Notes under the pieces: model-generated
The model's database searches: none
What the model was told of the DNA's origin: nothing
What the model saw: only the letters and a program-made list of their open reading frames with translations
Source: Levilactobacillus brevis
GTDB lineage: Bacteria > Bacillota > Bacilli > Lactobacillales > Lactobacillaceae
Assembly: GCA_021383565.1 (NCBI GenBank)
Contig: CP079699.1
Coordinates: 620,001 to 684,000, forward strand
Direction of reading: 5' to 3'
Length of the DNA stretch: 64,000 nt
Translations under genes and position numbers: made by a program
In this document: positions 33,701 to 41,260 of the stretch, one piece after another
How the letters are laid out: the number at the start of each line of letters is the position of its first letter
Position numbering within the stretch: the first letter of the stretch is position 1

Positions 33701-35422
33701 TTGTTACAGGAGCTGTCTATTAAAAATTTTGCCATTATTGACCAGTTGGACGTTGCGTTTAAAAATGGCATGACGGTCTTGACCGGGGAAACCGGGGCCG
33801 GGAAGTCCATCATTATCGACGCCGTGGGATTGCTGGCGGGAGGCCGGGGCTCGGCTAACTTTGTGCGGACCGGCACCGACAAGGCGATTATTCAGGGAAG
33901 CTTTGTCTTTCCGACCGGTGGGACGACCTACCGGGTGCTCGACGATCTGGGGATTGACCACGACGATGGTAGCGTGATTCTTCAGCGCGAGATTCACGCC
34001 AATGGCCGCAACACCTGTCGGGTCAATGGCATGCTGGTCAATACGAGCACGCTGAAGCGGATTGGCGAGACGGCGGTAGATATTCACGGCCAAAACGAGC
34101 ATCAAGAGCTGATGCAACCCGAAAAACATCTGGGGATGCTCGACGAATTCGCCGGCAGTCAGGTGGCTAAGCTATCGGCGACCTATACGCAAAAGTATGC
34201 GGCCTATACGCAATTGAAGGCGACACTGGAAAGTCGGCGGGCCAATGAAAAGGAATGGGCCCAACACCTTGATATGCTGAAGTTTCAGGTCGACGAGATT
34301 GAGACGGCCCAGTTGCGCGCCGGTGAGGAAGACGAACTGGTGGCGGAACGGGATCGTTTGGATAATTTTCAAAAGATTAACGATGCCCTGCAACGGACGC
34401 AAGTCATTCTGACCGGTGAGGAGACCAGTGCCGGTGCAAACGATCAGATTGGTAGTGCCATGCAGGCCATGCAGGCGATTGCCGATTTTGACCCAGCCTT
34501 TAAGCAGATTGCCGCTAGTTTGGAAACGGCCTACTATGCCTTAAGTGATGCCGTGGGTGACGTGTCTTCCCAGCTCGATCTGCTCGAGTGGGACGAGGGC
34601 CGGCTGGACGAGATTGAACGCCGGCTGGATGTGATCAACCAGTTGAAGCGTAAGTATGGTGACTCCGAAGAACAGGTCTTAAGCTACTACGACAAGATTG
34701 CCGCGGAGTTGAAGCAGATGCAGGCGACCGATGAGACGGCGGATGACCTGGAAGAACGGGTGACCCACCAAGAATCGGATTTGTTGAAGCTGGCGGAGAA
34801 GCTCAGCAAGGCCCGGCAGCAGGCGGCTAAACGGCTGGAAAAGGCGATTCACGGGGAACTGGCTGACTTGTACATGGACAAGACCGTTTTTGCGGTGCAT
34901 TTTACCCGGTCAAAGTCACAGGCCTTGATGAGTACGGGGCTCGATCACGTGGAGTTCTACCTACGAACCAATCCCGGTGAGGCCATGCGTCCGTTGGCCA
35001 AGATTGCCTCTGGTGGGGAATTGTCTCGTATTATGTTGGCCCTAAAGACCATCTTTTCCGAGTCACAGGGGATTACCTCGATTATCTTTGACGAGGTGGA
35101 CACTGGGGTCAGCGGTCGAGTGGCGCAGGCCATTGCTGAAAAGATTAGCGGGATTGCGCAGGCCTCGCAGGTGCTGTGCATTACCCATCTGCCGCAAGTG
35201 GCGGCGATGGCCGATCATCACTACTTCATTGCGAAGCGAGTGGTGGCCGATCGGACCGAAACGTCATTGACCCGTTTGGACGAAAACAGCCGAGTGGATG
35301 AACTCGCACGGATGTCGGCCGGCACTCAGGTCACCAAACTGGCGTTGGAACACGCGCACGAGCTACTAAAATTAGCCAATGAAGCCAAGGTGGCTCATGC
35401 TTCTAGCCCAAATAAAGCGTAA
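33701..35422 (+). CDS. recN: DNA repair protein RecN
   Basis: An SMC-like ATPase acting early in double-strand break repair. The N-terminal head has 'LTGETGAGKSIIIDAVGLL' (Walker A). A central coiled coil spans about 155-365. The C-terminal head has the signature 'ASGGELSRIMLALK' and Walker B 'SIIFDEVDTGVSG'. The TTG at 33701 has GGGAGG seven bases upstream and gives the canonical 'LQELSIKNFAIIDQ' start; the length is 573 residues. I see no LexA box in its promoter region. A terminator follows. Confidence 0.96.
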   Translation: MLQELSIKNFAIIDQLDVAFKNGMTVLTGETGAGKSIIIDAVGLLAGGRGSANFVRTGTDKAIIQGSFVFPTGGTTYRVLDDLGIDHDDGSVILQREIHANGRNTCRVNGMLVNTSTLKRIGETAVDIHGQNEHQELMQPEKHLGMLDEFAGSQVAKLSATYTQKYAAYTQLKATLESRRANEKEWAQHLDMLKFQVDEIETAQLRAGEEDELVAERDRLDNFQKINDALQRTQVILTGEETSAGANDQIGSAMQAMQAIADFDPAFKQIAASLETAYYALSDAVGDVSSQLDLLEWDEGRLDEIERRLDVINQLKRKYGDSEEQVLSYYDKIAAELKQMQATDETADDLEERVTHQESDLLKLAEKLSKARQQAAKRLEKAIHGELADLYMDKTVFAVHFTRSKSQALMSTGLDHVEFYLRTNPGEAMRPLAKIASGGELSRIMLALKTIFSESQGITSIIFDEVDTGVSGRVAQAIAEKISGIAQASQVLCITHLPQVAAMADHHYFIAKRVVADRTETSLTRLDENSRVDELARMSAGTQVTKLALEHAHELLKLANEAKVAHASSPNKA

Positions 35423-35430
35423 TTTAACAA

Positions 35431-35463
35431 GGCGATTATCACGTGATTGGTAATCGTCTTTAA
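35431..35463 (+). terminator. Terminator of recN
   Basis: GCGATTA..TAATCGTC hairpin followed by TTTAAT. Confidence 0.75.
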
Positions 35464-35527
35464 TATTGCCAACAAATTAGTTTAGTGGACATATAAATTC
35501 ACCCTTAAATTAACCCAATAGTTAGAC

Positions 35528-35533
35528 TATAAT
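35528..35533 (+). promoter_or_regulatory. -10 element of the surface-protein gene
   Basis: TATAAT 35 bases before the start; the -35 region is AT-rich without a clear hexamer. Confidence 0.5.
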
Positions 35534-35567
35534 TAAGTCAATCAGCAAATACGGTGTAGGGGTGAAT

Positions 35568-37598
35568 ATGATGTGGAAAAAGTTGAGCTTCTGGATTCTG
35601 GGCCTCATGCTAGGGCTGTTGGTCCTGATGAGTGGGGGCTGGTTGACGGCGCGAGCGGCGGATTTAACGTCTCAAGCTTCTGGAGTTGAGACGCCGAGTA
35701 CAATTACGGAAGATGGTGTGACGGATTCTATTGATGCCAACGCGGATTTGATGAGCGGCCAAGGTTACGTTCTAACGTATGATTGGGGAATTAATGATGG
35801 TCAGGCGATTCACGCCGGTGATACGGTAACAGTGACGCTACCGAAGACGGCTAGTTATTCCAATTTCTTGTCGACACCCATCGACGTTCAACTTCAGGGG
35901 AGTGATAAGCCTGCTGGGAGCATGTTACCTAACCCGGACAATTCGCAGCAATTAATCATAACGTTTAATGATAACTTGGCCAATACCAACACCGGTCGTA
36001 CGGGAACCATTCAGATTCACGTGCAAGGAACTAAAGCGGATGGTTCGGGATCGGGTGGCGGTTCCAGTGTTGACTTGATCAGAAAGAATGGGTGGCCACT
36101 TAAGTATGACTATGATGAACATGGTTATCCAACGCATATTGCTTGGCAGATTACGTTGAATCCCGATAATAAAAATTTGGGTGATGTTACCTTGACCGAT
36201 CAGATTGGGCCACATATGACTTTTCATCAGGCGCAACAGGAGACCGATCCCTATAAGATAACGACTAACCCTATCTTACCTGCGGCTGACTTTAGTGCCA
36301 CCGATTCCGGATCGACCCTCGTCATGAAATTAAAAAACGTGACGAAAAAGGTGGATATTTTCTACTATGCGGATATCGATCCCCAGTACTTCATGACCCA
36401 TCAACAAGGGAATTTCAGTAATGCAGTTGGCCTAGTCAGTACTTCTGGTGGCGGAGATGCCACGACCGACCCAGGGACTCCCGATGGTGTTCCGGCAACT
36501 CAAAACATTGTTAAAAACTATAGTTGGGGTGCCAGTGCGACTATCGATGGCTGGTACCTGGGTGGTTTTGAATTAACGAAATCGGCTGCTGACCAGACGG
36601 CAACTAAACTGGCCGGTGCGACTTACACGTTACAAAAGAAAAACAGCGAGGGCAGCTATTCAGATTATCAAACGGGTCTCATTACGGATGGCCAAGGAGT
36701 CTTAAGGGACGTTAGTTTGGAAGCTGGAGAGTACCAGTTGACCGAAACTTCTGCTCCAGACGGTTATTTGCGTGGAACTAGTTCCATTCAATTTACAGTC
36801 TCGGCCAAGGACACGCCAACGGTTCACAACCTAACCCAGAGTGACCAGCCCAACGGCGCCACGCTGACCAAGACCAATGCCAAGACAAAAGCAGCTGTCC
36901 CGGATGCGACCTATCGCTTGGTTAAGGGAACTGCGGGCGGTCCAGATGATACGGCGGTGGTGAAAGACAATCTCGTTACCGATAACAAGGGACAAGTGAC
37001 CGTTAGCAAGCTCGCACCGGGAACGTATTATTTTGAGGAAACTCATGCACCTAGTGGTTACCAGCCGAATTCGGAGCCGGTTAAGGTCACCATTACCAAT
37101 GAGGATACTAGCGTTCAAACGGTCAGTCAGAGTGATCAGCCAACCGAAAATAGTAGCAGTAGTAATAACAGTAGTAGCGGTAGTGAAACCCCGTCTTCTT
37201 CATCTTCATCCGATGCCAGTTCCAGTGCACCAACAGCGGATAATTCAAAGACCCCGTCGTCTTCTACCACTGACGACACGCAATCTGGAACTGAGCCAGA
37301 CACCAGTAGTACTAAGACGACTAGTTCCAGTTCGACCTCCACGAAGACCCAGCATCAGGTTGTGGCTAACGTGGGGACGAGTTCTAGCTCGTCAACGTTA
37401 CCTTATCGTCATGGGGCAGCGGCCGCCGATAATGGAGCAAGCCAGTCTCAACGGTCGTCGAAGCCAGACACCGGCGTACAACGGCTGTTACCTAAGACGA
37501 ATGGTCAACGTAGCCTAATTGCCATGCTGATTGGTTTCCTAATCTTAGGTTTGAGCGTTGCCGGTTGGCGGTGGCATGAGTCACGGTCAACCCGATAA
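35568..37598 (+). CDS. LPXTG-type cell-surface adhesin with Cna-B domains
   Basis: A secreted, wall-anchored protein of about 676 residues. The signal peptide (about 1-30) has a 'WILGLMLGLLVLMSG' core and an ARA cleavage region. A Cna-like adhesin region (about 35-320) precedes two Cna-B/SpaA-type domains: one around 'GGFELTKSAADQTATKLAGA' with 'AGEYQLTETSAPDGYL', the other around 'ATLTKTNAKTKAAVPDATYR' with 'PGTYYFEETHAPSGY'. Their Lys/Glu/Asn pattern suggests internal isopeptide bonds. A Ser/Thr-rich spacer follows, then the sorting signal LPKTN, a hydrophobic helix and a basic tail. LPKTN is a variant of LPXTG. The base composition seems more AT-rich than its neighbours. Confidence 0.92.
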   Translation: MMWKKLSFWILGLMLGLLVLMSGGWLTARAADLTSQASGVETPSTITEDGVTDSIDANADLMSGQGYVLTYDWGINDGQAIHAGDTVTVTLPKTASYSNFLSTPIDVQLQGSDKPAGSMLPNPDNSQQLIITFNDNLANTNTGRTGTIQIHVQGTKADGSGSGGGSSVDLIRKNGWPLKYDYDEHGYPTHIAWQITLNPDNKNLGDVTLTDQIGPHMTFHQAQQETDPYKITTNPILPAADFSATDSGSTLVMKLKNVTKKVDIFYYADIDPQYFMTHQQGNFSNAVGLVSTSGGGDATTDPGTPDGVPATQNIVKNYSWGASATIDGWYLGGFELTKSAADQTATKLAGATYTLQKKNSEGSYSDYQTGLITDGQGVLRDVSLEAGEYQLTETSAPDGYLRGTSSIQFTVSAKDTPTVHNLTQSDQPNGATLTKTNAKTKAAVPDATYRLVKGTAGGPDDTAVVKDNLVTDNKGQVTVSKLAPGTYYFEETHAPSGYQPNSEPVKVTITNEDTSVQTVSQSDQPTENSSSSNNSSSGSETPSSSSSSDASSSAPTADNSKTPSSSTTDDTQSGTEPDTSSTKTTSSSSTSTKTQHQVVANVGTSSSSSTLPYRHGAAAADNGASQSQRSSKPDTGVQRLLPKTNGQRSLIAMLIGFLILGLSVAGWRWHESRSTR

Positions 37599-37610
37599 TG
37601 GTTAAAATGA

Positions 37611-37647
37611 ACGGACAGCATGCCTTGCCGCATGGTGCCCGTTTTTT
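37611..37647 (+). terminator. Terminator of the surface-protein gene
   Basis: ACGG.CA.CATG/CATG.TG.CCGT stem followed by TTTTTT. Confidence 0.8.
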
Positions 37648-37793
37648 GGACAAAGTAGTTAACAAGTTAACTGAACAAATCAAGCCCATCACAGGGCCGC
37701 TTTAGCCGCCGTTCGGGTGGGCGTTTTACTGGGGAGCAACGATGAATCAGCCTATAATTGATGTTAACAAATAACCATTTGGGGGATGCCATT

Positions 37794-38255
37794 ATGAAGG
37801 TTGGATTGTTTGTCGGGTTAGCCGTCGTTTCGTTAGGACTTTCGCTCGGTGTCAGCAACGCACAACCACAGCCGATTCGCGCCGTGGCAACGGTGAAGAC
37901 CACGCCGAAGGCCATTCGTGGTAGTTGGTTCCAGTATCAGGATTTGCAGTATCGGGTGAAAGTTACCAAGTCGGCTTTCATCTTCGGTGGGGGCTACTAT
38001 GCCCATCAAAAGTGGCATCCCGTGGACCAACACACCTATCGTATTAGTCGAAATGTTAAGGCTGGCACGTGTACCTGGGGTAAACGGGCCGACGCCCAGG
38101 GTTATCAAACCATCAAGGTCAAGAATGGAAAGTTCTTGGTTAAAGTCAAAGCTGGGATTTTAACGGTTAAGCAGTACCAGCACGGCCAAGACGTCAACGG
38201 CTACCCGCTGTATTTCCATCAGGTCAAGCACCCAGCTACTGTTTTCTCTAAGTAA
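37794..38255 (+). CDS. Small secreted protein of unknown function
   Basis: A 153-residue protein with a clear signal peptide: 'MKVGLFVGLAVVSLGLSLGV' followed by SNAQ, with likely cleavage near residue 24. The mature part is basic and rich in Tyr, His, Lys and Val ('GSWFQYQDLQYRVKVTKSAF', 'YYAHQKWHPVDQHTYRI'). This is reminiscent of small exported lactobacillary proteins with a beta-rich fold. No catalytic motif is recognised. The ATG at 37794 follows GGGGGATG. TATAAT at 37753-37758 may be its -10. A strong bidirectional terminator follows. Confidence 0.82.
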   Translation: MKVGLFVGLAVVSLGLSLGVSNAQPQPIRAVATVKTTPKAIRGSWFQYQDLQYRVKVTKSAFIFGGGYYAHQKWHPVDQHTYRISRNVKAGTCTWGKRADAQGYQTIKVKNGKFLVKVKAGILTVKQYQHGQDVNGYPLYFHQVKHPATVFSK

Positions 38256-38302
38256 AAAACGTCCCCTGGAATAGCGATTGGGCAATTTCAGGGGACGTTT
38301 TG
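38256..38302. terminator. Bidirectional terminator
   Basis: AAAACGTCCCCTG pairs with CAGGGGACGTTTT. A and T tracts on both sides serve the secreted-protein gene (+) and the YolD-like gene (-). Confidence 0.92.
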
Positions 38303-38305
38303 TGG

Positions 38306-38635
38306 TTAATGTGCACGTTGAATAGAGCGTAAGCGTTCGGGAGTCACAATAGTGGTGAGCGACCGGCTCTGTTTTAAGATGAGGTGACCAGCGGTGTCTG
38401 CCTTCAAATGACCAACGACCGTTGCGGGGGCAACGTCCACGGCGGCCTTGAACTGAAGTTGCACCAAGTAGTGCCGCTCAAGGGCCTGCTGAATAAAGTA
38501 GGTTAATTGAAAATCGGGCATTTGGGGGTAAACAACTTGACCATTAATGACGGGAAGCTCGCTAAAAAGTTCTTTATACGCCGTTACTACCCGATCAGAC
38601 AGGGCAGTTGTACCATTCGTAATTAAGTTTTGCAT
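38306..38635 (-). CDS. YolD-like small protein under LexA control
   Basis: A 109-residue protein without signal peptide or membrane helix. The C-terminal half ('VVGHLKADTAGHLILKQSRS' then 'TTIVTPERLRSI') resembles the small beta domain of YolD-like proteins, which often accompany Y-family DNA polymerases; the similarity is judged by eye. The ATG at 38635 is preceded by GAGGTGA; an in-frame GTG at 38644 lies inside that site. Its promoter carries two LexA boxes, so SOS induction is likely. No polymerase gene is adjacent in this window. Confidence 0.75.
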   Translation of the reverse strand: MQNLITNGTTALSDRVVTAYKELFSELPVINGQVVYPQMPDFQLTYFIQQALERHYLVQLQFKAAVDVAPATVVGHLKADTAGHLILKQSRSLTTIVTPERLRSIQRAH

Positions 38636-38646
38636 GCTGATCACCT

Positions 38647-38660
38647 CGAACGTTTGTTTG
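38647..38660 (-). promoter_or_regulatory. LexA (SOS) box 2
   Basis: CGAACGTTTGTTTG fits CGAACNNNNGTTYG. It lies between the -10 and the ribosome-binding site of the YolD-like gene. Confidence 0.75.
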
Positions 38661-38667
38661 TATTTTT

Positions 38668-38696
38668 ATTATACGAACACGTGTTTGATATTGCAA
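38668..38696 (-). promoter_or_regulatory. SOS promoter with LexA box 1 in the spacer
   Basis: On the reverse strand, TTGCAA (-35), 17 bases and TATAAT (-10). The spacer holds CGAACACGTGTTTG (plus 38674-38687), a close match to the Gram-positive LexA site. LexA binding here would block RNA polymerase directly. Confidence 0.82.
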
Positions 38697-38704
38697 GCCT
38701 TTTT

Positions 38705-38950
38705 TGTGATTTGGCCGAATTATCTAGGCCTTGATTCGTGGAAAAACTGTCATACCGCGGATGTCGGGCGCTTCCGTTGCACGCTGGTTCGGAAAATGGT
38801 GGGGTGGTTCCGAGTGGGAAAAGGTGCGCCGTCCCGAATGGCTGTTCTCCCTGAGGTGTAACCTATCTGTGGCGCAAACAGGCCACCGGCGCGGCTATAA
38901 CCGGGGCGTTTCGAATTTTTTTCCCGTTTTCAGCGTTAAAGGCAGTATTT
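38705..38950. other. Unexplained GC-rich intergenic segment
   Basis: About 250 bases between the SOS promoter and the gmk promoter have no supported gene. They are G/C-rich compared with the flanks, contain short hairpins (CCTAT.CTGT..ACAG and CCGG..CCGG) and end in a seven-T run at about 38919. It could hold a small RNA. A plus-strand ORF rich in Trp and Arg (38731-38958) has no ribosome-binding site. Confidence 0.35.
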
Positions 38951-38962
38951 CATCCTAAATAG

Positions 38963-38971
38963 TGGTAATAT
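38963..38971 (+). promoter_or_regulatory. Extended -10 promoter of gmk-rpoZ
   Basis: TGGTAATAT extended -10, identical to that of rpmG. The leader of about 100 bases contains a GACAC..GTGTC hairpin at about 39018-39047. Confidence 0.6.
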
Positions 38972-39079
38972 AGTAACCTATAGATTATAGCTGAAGCCAA
39001 CGATGATTGGTTTTAAACGACACGGTACCTTAGGGTGACGGTGTCATAATTAAATTTTTAGTGAAGGGATTTTTAAACG

Positions 39080-39694
39080 ATGGCTAAACGTGGAATGCTC
39101 ATTGTGCTTTCAGGCCCATCCGGCGTCGGTAAAGGAACGGTGCGTAAGGCGCTGTTTGACACCGGCGAGACCGACTTTTCTTACTCCATTTCGATGACGA
39201 CGCGGAAACCGCGTGAGGGCGAAGTCAACGGTGTTGATTACTACTTCGTCTCCAAGGAAGAATTCGAGGAGAATATTCGGACCGGACAGATGCTGGAATA
39301 CGCCAAGTATGTTGACAACTACTATGGCACCCCGTTAAAATATGTTAATGAGACCTTGGATCAAGGCAAGGATGTTTTCTTGGAAATTGAGGTCAATGGT
39401 GCCATGCAGGTTCGGGCAAATTGTCCGGATGCAGTCTTTGTTTTCCTGACACCACCTGATTTGATGGAATTGAAGCACCGCTTGATTGGTCGGGGCACTG
39501 ACGCCATGGACGTTATTAACAAACGAATCAAGAAGGCCGTCGGTGAAATTCAGATGATGCGCAACTATGATTACGCCGTGGTCAACGACGAAGTTAGCAA
39601 GGCGGTTGACCGGATTCAGATGATTATTCGCAGTGAACGGTTACGGGTAACCCGGGTGATGCCGGATTACGAACAAATGATTGGAGACGAATAA
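39080..39694 (+). CDS. gmk: Guanylate kinase
   Basis: Phosphorylates GMP to GDP with ATP. The P-loop is '[16 protein letters not shown]'. The GMP-binding residues follow in '[20 protein letters not shown]' and '[13 protein letters not shown]', and the lid is '[17 protein letters not shown]'. The 204 residues are normal. AAGGGATTTTTAAACG precedes the ATG. rpoZ follows after 3 bases, a conserved Firmicute arrangement. Confidence 0.97.
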   Translation: MAKRGMLIVLSGPSGVGKGTVRKALFDTGETDFSYSISMTTRKPREGEVNGVDYYFVSKEEFEENIRTGQMLEYAKYVDNYYGTPLKYVNETLDQGKDVFLEIEVNGAMQVRANCPDAVFVFLTPPDLMELKHRLIGRGTDAMDVINKRIKKAVGEIQMMRNYDYAVVNDEVSKAVDRIQMIIRSERLRVTRVMPDYEQMIGDE

Positions 39695-39697
39695 ATA

Positions 39698-39913
39698 ATG
39701 CTACTTTATCCCTCAGTTGATGATTTATTAGCACAAGTGGATTCACGGTATTCTTTGATTATGCTGGCTAGCAAGCGGGCACATGAATTAGATGCTGGTG
39801 CCAAGCCACTGTTGACCGACTACAAGTCCCCAAAGACGATTGGTCGCGCCCTCGAAGAAATTGCAGCCGGCGCTTTAATGATCGATCCGGACGAAAAAGA
39901 TTTGAACGCCTAA
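39698..39913 (+). CDS. rpoZ: RNA polymerase omega subunit
   Basis: A 71-residue subunit that helps fold beta-prime in RNA polymerase. '[20 protein letters not shown]' and '[11 protein letters not shown]' are canonical, with '[15 protein letters not shown]' at the C-terminus. GGAGACG precedes the ATG in the end of gmk. A terminator follows. Confidence 0.95.
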   Translation: MLLYPSVDDLLAQVDSRYSLIMLASKRAHELDAGAKPLLTDYKSPKTIGRALEEIAAGALMIDPDEKDLNA

Positions 39914-39931
39914 CACGGGTATTTCAGAAAA

Positions 39932-39966
39932 GACCAGGTTGCCGTTGGGTAATCTGGCTTTTTTTA
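39932..39966 (+). terminator. Terminator of gmk-rpoZ
   Basis: CCAGGTT.CC/GG..AATCTGG hairpin followed by seven T. Confidence 0.88.
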
Positions 39967-40021
39967 TCAACACTTGATTGGTGAAATCGTCAATCAGGGT
40001 AATTGTGAACGGAGGGACAGT

Positions 40022-41233
40022 ATGTTTGAAGGAAAACACGTGACGTTAACCATTAGCGGGAGTGTTGCGGCCTACAAGGCAGCCACGTTAGCGCGGGCCT
40101 TACAGCGCGCGGGCGCAACGGTTCGAGTGGTGTTAACTCCTGCAGCTGCACGGTTTGTGACGCCAGCCACTTTTGCGGCGTTGACCAAGCAGCCAGTGCT
40201 GACTGATGATACCTGGTGGCGGGAGGACGGTCAGATTGCACACGTCGAGCTTGCCGATTGGACGGATCTAGCGCTAGCGGCACCGGCGTCTGCCAACCTC
40301 ATGGCCCAGTTTGCCAATGGTCTAGCCGATGATGTGGCGAGTGCAACCTGGCTGGCCACCACGGCGCCTAAGGTTGTGGTACCGGCCATGAACAGCCACA
40401 TGTGGCAGGCCGCGGCTACCCAGCGGAATCGCCAGCAATTACTCGCCGATGGGACCACGGTGCTCCAACCGGCCACTGGGGCGTTGGCTGAAGGCTATAC
40501 CGGCACGGGACGGTTCTTAGAACCCGCCGAGATTGTGCGGCAGTTGGGTCAGTTCCCCTTGTTTGCGCCCCAGACCTTACGGGGGAAGTCGGTGATTGTG
40601 ACCGCCGGGGGCACCCGAGAACGGCTCGATCCCGTGCGCTTCCTGACCAACGATTCCTCCGGTAAAATGGGGTACGCGGTGGCTGCCGCGGCCCAGGCGG
40701 CTGGGGCGACGGTGACCCTGATCACGGCACCAACTCGCCTGACGCCGCCCGTGGGGGTCAAGGTTGTTCCCATTCAGAGCACGCGCGACCTGGCTAGCGC
40801 TGTTTTGACCCAGTTTCCGCACGCGGATGCGCTGGTCATGGCTGCCGCCGTCGCTGATTTTCAACCGCTGACGACCGCCGATCAAAAGATCAAGAAGACC
40901 AAAGACAATGACGAATTAATTCTTAAACTCAAGAAGACACCGGATATTCTGGCCGAAGTGGCGAAGATCAAGCGTCCCGACCAAGTGACGGTGGGCTTTG
41001 CCGCTGAAACACAAAATTTGTTGGCTAACGCGCAGCACAAGCTCGCCAGCAAGTCGCTAGACCTGCTGGCTGCCAACGACGTTTCTCGCACGGATATCGG
41101 CTTTAATAGCGATGAGAATCAGGTGACCTTTATTCAGGCCAACGGGGTTAGCGACCAGACGCCCAAGACTAGCAAACGGCAGATTGCCACGGCATTGGTC
41201 GAGCGACTTGCAGATATTTTAAAGACGAAATAA
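40022..41233 (+). CDS. coaBC: CoaBC: phosphopantothenoylcysteine synthetase/decarboxylase, cysteine-free
   Basis: A bifunctional coenzyme A enzyme. The N-terminal FMN domain (about 1-185) decarboxylates phosphopantothenoylcysteine: 'TLTISGSVAAYKAATLARAL', 'APASANLMAQFANGLADD' and 'VVPAMNSHMW'. The C-terminal half ligates cysteine to phosphopantothenate: 'IVTAGGTRERLDPVRFLTND', 'AAAVADFQP' and 'KKTPDIL'. The decarboxylase flap, which usually has a catalytic Cys (LACGD-type), reads 'GALAEGYTGTGRF' with Glu at 157, and the 403-residue protein has no Cys at all. GGAGGGAC precedes the ATG at 40022. priA follows after 27 bases. Confidence 0.94.
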   Translation: MFEGKHVTLTISGSVAAYKAATLARALQRAGATVRVVLTPAAARFVTPATFAALTKQPVLTDDTWWREDGQIAHVELADWTDLALAAPASANLMAQFANGLADDVASATWLATTAPKVVVPAMNSHMWQAAATQRNRQQLLADGTTVLQPATGALAEGYTGTGRFLEPAEIVRQLGQFPLFAPQTLRGKSVIVTAGGTRERLDPVRFLTNDSSGKMGYAVAAAAQAAGATVTLITAPTRLTPPVGVKVVPIQSTRDLASAVLTQFPHADALVMAAAVADFQPLTTADQKIKKTKDNDELILKLKKTPDILAEVAKIKRPDQVTVGFAAETQNLLANAQHKLASKSLDLLAANDVSRTDIGFNSDENQVTFIQANGVSDQTPKTSKRQIATALVERLADILKTK

Positions 41234-41260
41234 TTTTAGGAACGAAATGAGGTGACCGCA

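Noticed and set aside
38731-38958. Plus-strand ORF rich in Trp and Arg
   Set aside because: No ribosome-binding site, atypical composition, and the start lies within promoter-like DNA; kept only as an unexplained segment.
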